The notes beneath the pieces were generated by a model. It worked only from the letters and a program-made list of their open reading frames with translations, was not told the DNA's origin and made no database searches. A program made the position numbers and the translations under genes. Positions 1 to 7,251 of a stretch of 64,000 nt of DNA are shown here, one piece after another. How positions within the stretch are numbered: position 1 is the first letter of the stretch; every line of letters begins with the position of its first letter. Source of the DNA: Chitinophaga eiseniae (GTDB lineage Bacteria > Bacteroidota > Bacteroidia > Chitinophagales > Chitinophagaceae); assembly GCF_012641265.1 (NCBI RefSeq), contig NZ_JABAHZ010000002.1, forward strand, positions 1-64,000, in the 5' to 3' direction.

Positions 1-204
1 GATCCTTATGAAAATGCCCTGGCTGAAAGAATGAATAAAACAATTAAAGAGGAATTTTTTCCCGACAGGCCTTTTAAAAGTAAAGAGTTGGCCATAAAGG
101 CCACAGCGCAGGCTGTCACTCTTTATAATCAATACAGACCGCATCTGGCCCTTAAACTTAAAACACCAGGTCAGGTCCACGAACAAAAAATCCCGGTCAT
201 CTAA
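1..204 (+). CDS. IS3-family transposase (OrfB), C-terminal fragment
   Basis: Reading frame 1 is open from the window edge to the TAA at 202-204 and gives 67 residues. The piece starts DPYENALAERMNKTIKEEF, which matches the end of the integrase core (rve) domain of IS3-group OrfB proteins. The E of NALAE is the third acidic residue of the DDE triad. Further on, YNQYRPHLAL is the usual NxxRPHxxL motif near the C-terminus of these transposases. The fragment is cut only by the window, and no frameshift is seen in the visible part. The reaction is cut-and-paste or copy-out transposition of the element. Family assignment is firm; the exact IS group is not determinable here. Confidence 0.85.
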   Translation, partial: DPYENALAERMNKTIKEEFFPDRPFKSKELAIKATAQAVTLYNQYRPHLALKLKTPGQVHEQKIPVI

Positions 205-216
205 TGACGACCGGGA
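191..216 (+). terminator. Stem-loop at the transposase stop
   Basis: TCCCGGTC (191-198) and GACCGGGA (209-216) form a perfect 8-bp stem whose loop contains the stop codon. Only a short ATATCTTT follows. It may end transposase transcription or reduce read-through into the antisense neighbour. Confidence 0.45.
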
Positions 217-260
217 ATATCTTTAAATCTGTCAACCTATTTCAGGACGACACATTTAGC

Positions 261-2459
261 TTACTTTTTCTCGTCCTTCATCACCTGTTTGTAAGCCTTA
301 ATGAAAATAGCGCCCAGGTTTTTATGCGGTGGCACATAATCGCTGAAAAGCTCTTTATTCCGTGCATCTCCTGCAAATCTTTTGGTGAGAGCAGCCCACA
401 TCTGCACCCAGTCAACGTTTTTACCCGCGCGTACCTGGTCTTCCAGCGTATGGATGATCGGTTCATTTACAAAACGGGTACCTACCTGTTTGGAAGAAAT
501 AATATGCGCTTCGGGCGATTTCTCCAATACGGTAGCCAGGTTATGGTAACCTCCGCAGGAGCCCAGCATCACAATCTTGGCAGAGCTTTGCAGGTTCTCC
601 AGGGTAGTATTGATATGGTAGCTATGGCCACGGTGAATAAAGATGCTCGGGTGAATATCATTTTCATCCAGGTAGTCCGACAGCTTGGCAATCGCTTCTT
701 TATCACCCGGTTCATCTATCGGCAAATTCGCATAGATCACGGTAGGCTTGCCTTTGAGAGAAGAAATAGTAGCCCAGTATTTATTCTTGGTTACTCTCCA
801 TTCGGAAGACGGGAAATTGGTCATGAAGCTGGAAAATGATTCCTGCCCATCCTTATCTCCATAGAAAAATACCTGCTGGAATACCTTCCCACTATCGCTT
901 TCCAGGCCGTTGTAGGCCACGAAGTTGATTGGCGGCAGCTGAAATTTGCTGGCCATATCGGTGGCTTTAGATGAGTCGTTTTCCGTTTTGGACTCGGTTT
1001 CAAAGAGGCTGCTGAGCAACTGGTAGATCACCGTACCCCGCTTATCTTTATGGCGACTTACATACGCCAGGTTCTTTTTTACTTCGGCCCGCAGGAAGTC
1101 GAGCAGTTGCTCATCGCGGATACTGCCAAAAGAATTGGCTACATCCACCGCGTCTTCCAGGTCTTCCGTTTTCTCCAGGTTCTGTACATATTTCTGCATC
1201 AGGTAATTGGAGTTTTCCGGCGCCATTGATTTCAGGAAATTATCGAGGGTATTGAAACCCGCTGCCATAGCGATAAACTTCTTGAAACGGTCGAAATTCA
1301 CCATCACCAGCAGGCTGTCGCCACGGGGTGGCTTCATACGCAGCATCATCTGGTCGTATAAACCTGCGTTGTTATGGTTGGTGTAGCTGGAAGTATAAAG
1401 TTCTTCCTGGCCGTTGATGATGAGATAATACAGTTCTTCGGGGGTAAAGTTTTTAACGATAGCAAAACGCACCGGGGCGGATTCTTCGTGCAAATCGTTT
1501 ACCTCGCGGATATACAGCAGTGATTTGGCCAGCATATTTTCCATCATCGCTTTCAGCCCGTAGGGTGTTTTCCCTTCGCTTTTCAATTTCTGCAGGGCGA
1601 TGGTAGATTTTACCATTTGCTTGTAGTACTGGTAGTCATTGCTGACAATGGGTTCCAGCTTTTCTACGGTAGTAGTGCCGGCCAGCAGTTCGTCCAGGAA
1701 AGGCAGTATTTTGGTGCTCTGGGGAGATTGACCAATACGCACAATCTGTTGTACGATAGGATCCTGGTTACGTTTAATGGCGTTGGCCATAGGCGTATAA
1801 GAAGTAGCGTAGGTAAGCACCTGGTTGGGATACTTCCGGGCTACGGCAGCCACAATGGAATCGGTGCCCGGGAAGTCCAGGTATTCCGATAGTTTGGGCA
1901 TGATAGTTTCCAGGTTACCGTAAGCGTATTTGGCAAACACTTCTCCTTTGGCATCTTTATAACCAGGATTATCCTGGAAGGATTCAATCATTCGTTCAGC
2001 ACCGTCGAAGGAAAGGTTTTTTACGAAAGGCGCAATGCTCTGGCCTTTGATATCGGCGTGCATCATATCGCGGAAAGCGGTTACCATGGCGGGAGCTTCT
2101 TCCGGATCAATTTTATGACGGGCGCGTTTTGTGTTATAATCTTTCAGCATTATATAGATGCCGGAGAGGTATTTTACTTTCAGGCGGTGATCCAGCGCAT
2201 CATTATCTTCAATCTCCTGCTGCATGTTGTCTACTTCTTTCAGGAGCGCGTTGGTTACCTGCAGGTTGGTTGTCTGATCGTCTGATACTTTAACAAAATC
2301 ATCGGCTTTACCATCAAATTTGGCTGCGGCGGCCTGTTCTTTGTCGATGTTATCATGAAACCCCTGTCTGCTGATTGGAATCGGATGATGACTACTCTGC
2401 GCCATTAACGAACTGGCTGCAAATACTGCCAGTGCAAAAAATAATAAAAATCGTCTCAT
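261..2459 (-). CDS. Exported protein of unknown function with a possible clan CD peptidase-like C-terminus
   Basis: 732 residues from the ATG at 2459. This start is chosen because it opens with a signal peptide (MRRFLLFFALAVFAASSLMAQ) and because a TAAATTTG promoter box lies at 2493-2500; the upstream in-frame start at 2507 would precede that box. The middle is alpha-helical without a family I recognise. Near the C-terminus a hydrophobic strand leads into FIHRGHS (His about residue 609), and a second leads into IVMLGSCGGY (Cys about residue 635). This is the spacing style of the His-Gly and Cys blocks of clan CD cysteine peptidases (caspases, gingipains, CHAT). That reading is an inference; no enzyme activity can be claimed. 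The likely location is periplasm or outer membrane. The stop lies about 8 bases from the inferred end of the IS, so the gene appears intact but its downstream region has been replaced. Confidence 0.75.
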   Translation of the reverse strand: MRRFLLFFALAVFAASSLMAQSSHHPIPISRQGFHDNIDKEQAAAAKFDGKADDFVKVSDDQTTNLQVTNALLKEVDNMQQEIEDNDALDHRLKVKYLSGIYIMLKDYNTKRARHKIDPEEAPAMVTAFRDMMHADIKGQSIAPFVKNLSFDGAERMIESFQDNPGYKDAKGEVFAKYAYGNLETIMPKLSEYLDFPGTDSIVAAVARKYPNQVLTYATSYTPMANAIKRNQDPIVQQIVRIGQSPQSTKILPFLDELLAGTTTVEKLEPIVSNDYQYYKQMVKSTIALQKLKSEGKTPYGLKAMMENMLAKSLLYIREVNDLHEESAPVRFAIVKNFTPEELYYLIINGQEELYTSSYTNHNNAGLYDQMMLRMKPPRGDSLLVMVNFDRFKKFIAMAAGFNTLDNFLKSMAPENSNYLMQKYVQNLEKTEDLEDAVDVANSFGSIRDEQLLDFLRAEVKKNLAYVSRHKDKRGTVIYQLLSSLFETESKTENDSSKATDMASKFQLPPINFVAYNGLESDSGKVFQQVFFYGDKDGQESFSSFMTNFPSSEWRVTKNKYWATISSLKGKPTVIYANLPIDEPGDKEAIAKLSDYLDENDIHPSIFIHRGHSYHINTTLENLQSSAKIVMLGSCGGYHNLATVLEKSPEAHIISSKQVGTRFVNEPIIHTLEDQVRAGKNVDWVQMWAALTKRFAGDARNKELFSDYVPPHKNLGAIFIKAYKQVMKDEKK

Positions 2460-2492
2460 ACTAAAGTGATCTTTTCCCGTGGGACCAGATAG

Positions 2493-2500
2493 CAAATTTA
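2493..2500 (-). promoter_or_regulatory. Putative -7 box of the exported-protein gene
   Basis: The minus strand reads TAAATTTG, an exact match to the Bacteroidota TAnnTTTG box, about 34 bases before the ATG at 2459. No clear TTTG -33 element is present at 19 bases spacing, so this is tentative. Confidence 0.45.
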
Positions 2501-2805
2501 CAACCAAAATACAGAGTTTGCCAGTAGTGCCCGTTTATCTTTTGTTTTTAAGGAGAAATATATATTAATATTCTATCTATAACTAGCATAATTATCTAAC
2601 GGGGCAGATTTATGCATTTTGGCGACCTTGAAAATAAAAATGTTTCATTGCGGTAACAATCACATCCATATGAATGAAAGATAATTACCATATTGAAGGG
2701 AGATTATAAATTCATGTACCTTGTGAATGGTCGCGGAAAACCAGGCTGATACTGAATTAACAATTTCATAATGTTAATTTTCCATTAATCACGGGGATGG
2801 CTTTA

Positions 2806-2813
2806 TAATTTTG
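2806..2813 (+). promoter_or_regulatory. Putative -7 box of the response-regulator gene
   Basis: TAATTTTG matches TAnnTTTG and ends 25 bases before the ATG at 2839. A -33 TTTG is not evident. Confidence 0.45.
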
Positions 2814-2838
2814 TCCCGTCTTTTTAAAAGCAAAATTT

Positions 2839-3522
2839 ATGATAGACCAAGCGGTAGCAGGAAAAATACTGGTAGTAGATGACGAATTGGACATTCTGGA
2901 AATTATCAGCTACAATCTAAAAACAGCGGGTTATGATACCGTAACCGCCAAAGACGGCAGCGAGGCTATCCAGAAGGCTAAAATATTCAGACCGGATCTG
3001 ATTATGCTGGATATCATGATGCCCAACAAAAACGGGATTGATACCTGTCGCGAAATCAGGAAGATCCCGGAATTCAAAGACACCATGGTACTGTTCTTGA
3101 CCGCGCTGAATGATGAAAAATCGGAAGTAGATGGTTTGAACATGGGGGCCGATGATTACATTGCCAAACCCATTAAGCCCAAACTGCTGGTGAGCAGGAT
3201 CAACGCATTGTTCCGCCGTTTGCACAAACCGGAAGAAACCCGTGTAACCCTCGGAGACCTGATCATTGATCGTGAGAAATTCACTGTTACCTACAAAGGA
3301 CAGGAAATCATTCTGGCGAAAAAAGAATTTGAGTTACTGCAATTGCTGGCATCCAAACCGGGTCGTGTATTTCTGCGCAATGAAATCCTCAACCAGGTAT
3401 GGGGTACAGAAGTAATTGTAGGCGACCGCACCATTGATGTACACATCCGCAAAATCCGCCAGAAAATTGGTATCGACTTAATCACTACCGTTAAAGGAGT
3501 AGGATATAAGTTCGAAATGTAA
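2839..3522 (+). CDS. OmpR/PhoB-family response regulator
   Basis: 227 residues. The N-terminal receiver domain (about 8-122) has the acidic pair in LVVDDELD, the phospho-acceptor Asp58 in LIMLDIMMP, the switch Thr88 (FLTALND) and Lys110 (DDYIAKP). The C-terminal winged-helix DNA-binding domain (about 128-226) ends with the usual GDRTIDVHIRKIRQKIG and TVKGVGYKFEM. It is followed 199 bases later on the same strand by a membrane histidine kinase, its probable partner. The pair resembles PhoB/PhoR, and a phosphate-selective-type porin lies just beyond, so phosphate sensing is a reasonable guess. OmpR-family regulators are too similar for the signal to be read from sequence alone. Confidence 0.93.
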   Translation: MIDQAVAGKILVVDDELDILEIISYNLKTAGYDTVTAKDGSEAIQKAKIFRPDLIMLDIMMPNKNGIDTCREIRKIPEFKDTMVLFLTALNDEKSEVDGLNMGADDYIAKPIKPKLLVSRINALFRRLHKPEETRVTLGDLIIDREKFTVTYKGQEIILAKKEFELLQLLASKPGRVFLRNEILNQVWGTEVIVGDRTIDVHIRKIRQKIGIDLITTVKGVGYKFEM

Positions 3523-3721
3523 GCTGATGCCATCATTAGCTGTTGGCCTTTACTGTTAGCTGTTAGTATCACTATCAGCTATTGGTTTTTATTGGCCCTC
3601 CATCCCACCAAAACATCATCTTCCTGAAAGCTGAAAAGCTGCTGGGCTAAACTGATTTCCGTTGGCAAGTAAAAAATTTAAAGTAATTTCCCATTATTAT
3701 ACTAATTACTCACTTTGGAGT

Positions 3722-4771
3722 ATGTTTAAAGCTAAAAACCTATCCCCGCAAAAACTGGCGGGATTTACAGCCCTGATAATATCAGCTGTTATAGCATTGG
3801 GAAGCCTGCTAATAGATGGCAACTGGAAGGTAATGTTGGGGGCATTTATACTTACGTTTCTTGTTTCCTACTACCTGTACCTCTACACGTTGCAGAACTT
3901 TATTTACCGTAAAATAAAGCTGATCTACAAGTTCATTTACCAAACCAAGGCATCCAAGCGGGAGGAGTTTTTCCAGAAAAATATACTTCCCCTGAAAACC
4001 ATTGAAGAGGTAAGTGAAGACGTGGAAAAATGGGCCAGTCAGAAAAAAGAAGAGCTGGAGAACCTGCGCCGGAACGAAGAATTCCGGAAAGAGTTCCTGC
4101 TCAATCTTTCTCATGAATTGAAAACGCCCATCTTCGCCGTACAGGGCTATATTCACACCTTGCTGGATGGGGCGCTGGAAGACCCAAACGTGAATAAATT
4201 ATTCCTGAAAAATGCCACCAAAAATATTGATCGCCTTTGCCGCCTCATCGATGACCTGGATGAAATATCCAAACTCGAAAGCGGTGAAATGACTATCAAT
4301 GCAGAAGTATTCGTTATCCAGGACCTGATCAAGGATGTATTTGATACCTTGTCTCTGAAAGCCAATACCAAAGGCATAAAATTCAGCATCAAAAAAGGCT
4401 GTGAAGCGCCACAGCCCGTGTTTGCAGATAAAGAGAAAATCAGGCAGGTGCTGATCAACCTGGTAGACAACTCTATTAAATATGGTAAACCTGATGGCCA
4501 CACCATTGCCAGCATTTACAGCATGGACGGCAAAAGGGTACTGGTAGAAATATCTGATGATGGCATCGGTATGGCAGAAGAACATCTGCCTCGTGTATTT
4601 GAACGTTTTTACCGCACCGACCGCGCGCGCAGCCGCGATATAGGTGGTACCGGTCTTGGCCTGGCCATTGTAAAACATATCGTAGAGGCGCATGACCAAT
4701 CTATTACTGTTCGCAGCAAACCTGAAATAGGCAGCACTTTCGGCTTCACGATGGAGTCTGGAAGAGAATAA
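3722..4771 (+). CDS. Membrane sensor histidine kinase, PhoR-like
   Basis: 349 residues from the ATG at 3722; an in-frame TTG at 3662 would add 20 residues. I prefer 3722 because MFKAKNLSPQKLAGF leads directly into the first membrane helix. Two membrane helices (about 14-33 and 39-57) are joined by a very short loop, so there is almost no extracytoplasmic sensor domain. A helical linker leads to the H box (LSHELKTPIFAVQGY, phospho-accepting His about 131). The N box (INLVDNSIKYG) and the G boxes (DDGIGMAEEHL, GGTGLGLAIVKHI) are all intact, so it should be active. It autophosphorylates and passes phosphate to the regulator upstream. Its stop codon lies inside the hairpin that separates it from the convergent porin gene. 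Confidence 0.9.
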   Translation: MFKAKNLSPQKLAGFTALIISAVIALGSLLIDGNWKVMLGAFILTFLVSYYLYLYTLQNFIYRKIKLIYKFIYQTKASKREEFFQKNILPLKTIEEVSEDVEKWASQKKEELENLRRNEEFRKEFLLNLSHELKTPIFAVQGYIHTLLDGALEDPNVNKLFLKNATKNIDRLCRLIDDLDEISKLESGEMTINAEVFVIQDLIKDVFDTLSLKANTKGIKFSIKKGCEAPQPVFADKEKIRQVLINLVDNSIKYGKPDGHTIASIYSMDGKRVLVEISDDGIGMAEEHLPRVFERFYRTDRARSRDIGGTGLGLAIVKHIVEAHDQSITVRSKPEIGSTFGFTMESGRE

Positions 4772-4845
4772 ATTTCTCGCGAAGGCGCAAAGCAGCAAAG
4801 GAAATATCTTTGTTTCTTTGCTACTTTGCGTCTTGGCGAGAAATT
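4771..4845. terminator. Long hairpin between convergent genes, possible bidirectional terminator / intergenic repeat
   Basis: Arms 4771-4800 and 4816-4845 are 30 bases each and pair at about 27 of 30 positions. They contain an AATTTCTCGC outer part and a GCAAAG inner part. The last base of the kinase stop and the first bases of the porin stop both fall at the ends of the hairpin. The sequence style resembles a dispersed intergenic palindrome, but no second copy is in this window. Confidence 0.65.
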
Positions 4846-6172
4846 AAAACCGGTACTGCATCCTGCAGGTCAGCACATTATCTTTCAAATCGTTGGTATA
4901 CCCCTCCAGTGCTGTTTTTTCATTGGTAACCCAGTCATAATAAAACATAAACTTCAGGTGTTCGTTGGCGTAATACAGATAGCCAACTCCCAAAGTATTA
5001 TAGCGTATATCTGCGGCTGTTAGTCCTGATCCTGGTACGCCGATATCTTTCCCGCTCACCTTTTTATTGGGGTCATACCAATCGTATTTTACCACCAGCT
5101 GATGCTGTTCACTGGCCAGGTTTTGCAGGAAATACAGGTAGGCGCCATCAAAACTGCGGATATATAGCGGTGCATATTTTCCCTGGGGCGTAAGCGGGAT
5201 AGCACCCGGTGTTTCGGTTGTTTGCGCCGTAGCGGTTTGTTGTCCCCGGATATACTCTGCCCTGAACTGGGTGCTACCCCTTCCCGGACCATTCGGAATT
5301 TTTACCTGTATATCTGCGCCATAATAATGGCGCGGCGCAATTTTCCCGGCATTGGCTACACTGGAATCCACCAGGTAACCCGGTTTACCGTTTACCGTCC
5401 CCATGGTATTGATATAGTTCGTAAACTGCTGCATGCCCCCATACAATACGGATACACCGCCCGACACCAGGGTTTTCGAAGCTCCTATTTTCTGAGGCTT
5501 GATGGCAATACGCCCTATAATGTCTTTATGGCTGTCGAAATCGGTAGTAGCAGTCAGTCCCTGCCCGTTAAAGGCGCCGAGATCGATTTTTAAGAACCGT
5601 AACGGATGGTCTTTTCGCCGGGGCTCAAAAGAGATCATGGCGCCAAGGTCGCGCTCCGTTTTCATCAGTATCTGCGACATACGCCCTCTCTCCGGGGTTT
5701 CACGGTCGCCCGATGACAGGTTTACCTCATAGCCGAAAGGGCGGGCAAACATCCCTCCCACCAGCGATAATACATTGAATTTGGTTTCAAAGAAGCGGCC
5801 GTAGAAGTCGCGGATAAACACCCCCCGCTCACTTCCGTCAAACTGGAAAGCAAACTGTACAACCGGCATGCCTTGCTTATCATACCGTTCATAATCCACG
5901 CGGATACGGCCACGGCGAAGTGTAAACCGGTTATCAACGGCAGCGCCAAAATCACCTCCTGCGTAGCTGGCAGCTCCTTTCGACTGTGCCATCTGGAATT
6001 GAGGCTGGATATAGCCGCTAAACCGTAGCGCATCATACTTCTGGTAAATGGAAATCATCCCCTTCCCCAGCTCAGAAGTGGTATCTATCATATCCATCAG
6101 GAATTGCGCCCGGGCGCCCATACTGGATAACAACATCAAAAGAACAACTGGCAATATTCTGGCTACGCGCAT
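4844..6172 (-). CDS. Phosphate-selective-type outer membrane porin (OprO/OprP family)
   Basis: 442 residues. A signal peptide (MRVARILPVVLLMLLSSMGARA) is followed by a short helical stretch and then a barrel beginning LRFSGYIQPQFQMAQ. A run of alternating strands follows (DNRFTLRRGRIRVDY, GGMFARPFGYEVNL), typical of the porin O/P family. The chain ends QYRF, the C-terminal aromatic expected for an outer membrane barrel. It should sit in the outer membrane and pass anions or small solutes. It converges with the PhoB/PhoR-like pair, which makes phosphate uptake plausible, but family members in Bacteroidota are often unrelated to phosphate. No promoter could be assigned with confidence. Confidence 0.85.
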   Translation of the reverse strand: MRVARILPVVLLMLLSSMGARAQFLMDMIDTTSELGKGMISIYQKYDALRFSGYIQPQFQMAQSKGAASYAGGDFGAAVDNRFTLRRGRIRVDYERYDKQGMPVVQFAFQFDGSERGVFIRDFYGRFFETKFNVLSLVGGMFARPFGYEVNLSSGDRETPERGRMSQILMKTERDLGAMISFEPRRKDHPLRFLKIDLGAFNGQGLTATTDFDSHKDIIGRIAIKPQKIGASKTLVSGGVSVLYGGMQQFTNYINTMGTVNGKPGYLVDSSVANAGKIAPRHYYGADIQVKIPNGPGRGSTQFRAEYIRGQQTATAQTTETPGAIPLTPQGKYAPLYIRSFDGAYLYFLQNLASEQHQLVVKYDWYDPNKKVSGKDIGVPGSGLTAADIRYNTLGVGYLYYANEHLKFMFYYDWVTNEKTALEGYTNDLKDNVLTCRMQYRF

Positions 6173-6329
6173 CTCGTTTTTAAATTATTGCGCAAAAGTA
6201 GATAATTAACCATTATTTAATAATGCTGTCTAAATGTTAAGCGCTCGTTAATACACTCCTGTTCTGCCGGGCCCCGCAAACCAGATTATCATTCTGACTA
6301 GATTAGAATCACCTTCCAAATATGCCAAT

Positions 6330-7250
6330 ATGAAAACTTCCACCATTACCCACTGGGAAAAGAAGATTGAACACGCCATCGCTTTATCGCATGATGATCC
6401 TTATGGAGAGCGGGATGTCAGGATGGTAGCCGCTATGATTGCCGAATCATACGACAACTTCTCGCATAAGTTTGTGGAAATGTACGGTGAATCTTATGTT
6501 CACTTTGCTAAAAGAAGGCGACTGGAAGCTGGCGCCGGCTACCTGCGGCACAGCGGCTTTGGCGTAAAACTGGTGGCAGAAATGTGTGGATATACGCATT
6601 CCAGCTTTACCAAGGGCTTCCGGGAACTGTATAACGAATCTCCTGTCAGTTTCCGTGACCGGCTGTACTTACCCAATGAAGCTTACACACTGGAAGAAAC
6701 GTCGAGGGCCACCACACCCCACAACGATCCGCAGCATCTCATTTTTTCCATAGACAGAACGCTGGATGTAAGTCTGCCGGATTATACCCTATACTACAAC
6801 ATACTGCCGCAAAACAATAACCCGATAAAAAGCATGGTAGAGTATATGGACCGGTACCAACGGGAACTGCATACCATCAATGCGGTGCTGCAACTGTCGG
6901 GCGCCATGGTAATTACCGGCACATTGGATGTGGTGCCTGTTACCTCTTATAGTAAAATGATGATGTATGTGGGCATCCTTGTGCCCATGGAAAGTGCATA
7001 TGACAGGGCACATCGGCAGATGCAGCTCACCTTCCAGGAATCACATGGCCTGTATACCAAAATGATTCCCGGAGGTAACTATAAAAAATTGCCGGTACCC
7101 ATGAGCTTTGTTGCCGCCGGCCTGCCCATGTACCAGTTTATTAACACCAGCTGCAGGTCCGGGCACTTCAAAATGAGTGGCAACCATTTCTTTATTTCGC
7201 TCACCGGAATCGATCATTGTGAGATCTTCATTCCCTGGCAAAAGCGTTGA
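6330..7250 (+). CDS. AraC-type transcriptional regulator with C-terminal GyrI-like ligand domain
   Basis: 306 residues. The DNA-binding region is N-terminal (about 12-115): two helix-turn-helix units end with CGYTHSSFTKGFRELYNESP, the AraC signature. The rest (about 145-305) resembles the AraC effector-binding / GyrI-like domain that binds small hydrophobic ligands in BmrR and Rob relatives. Its landmarks include MVITGTLDVVPV, MYVGILVPM and an acidic last strand HCEIFIPW. It may act as a ligand-responsive regulator. Its stop lies one base from the stop of the convergent acyltransferase gene, so there is no room for a separate terminator. Confidence 0.82.
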   Translation: MKTSTITHWEKKIEHAIALSHDDPYGERDVRMVAAMIAESYDNFSHKFVEMYGESYVHFAKRRRLEAGAGYLRHSGFGVKLVAEMCGYTHSSFTKGFRELYNESPVSFRDRLYLPNEAYTLEETSRATTPHNDPQHLIFSIDRTLDVSLPDYTLYYNILPQNNNPIKSMVEYMDRYQRELHTINAVLQLSGAMVITGTLDVVPVTSYSKMMMYVGILVPMESAYDRAHRQMQLTFQESHGLYTKMIPGGNYKKLPVPMSFVAAGLPMYQFINTSCRSGHFKMSGNHFFISLTGIDHCEIFIPWQKR

Positions 7251-7251
7251 A

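Larger units (their letters stand above)
1..252 (+). mobile_element. Right end of an IS3-family insertion sequence
   Basis: The first 204 bases encode the C-terminus of an IS3-type DDE transposase, followed by a small stem-loop at 191-216. The stretch 231-252, read inward on the minus strand, begins TGTCGTCCTGAAATAGG and resembles the terminal inverted repeat style of IS3 elements. I infer the right boundary at about 252-254. The left end lies outside the window, so neither the matching inverted repeat nor the target duplication can be verified. Confidence 0.6.
2460..2838. other. Divergent intergenic region (379 bp)
   Basis: This AT-rich region lies between the exported protein and the response regulator. 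It holds a TAnnTTTG-type box for each direction (2493-2500 minus, 2806-2813 plus). I see no open frame with coding character, no RNA gene and no clear inverted repeat in the middle. Confidence 0.7.

Noticed and set aside
3523..3721. Repeated AGCTGTTAG-like words between the response regulator and the kinase
   Set aside because: Short, imperfect and local; no stable hairpin or periodic spacing that I could confirm.
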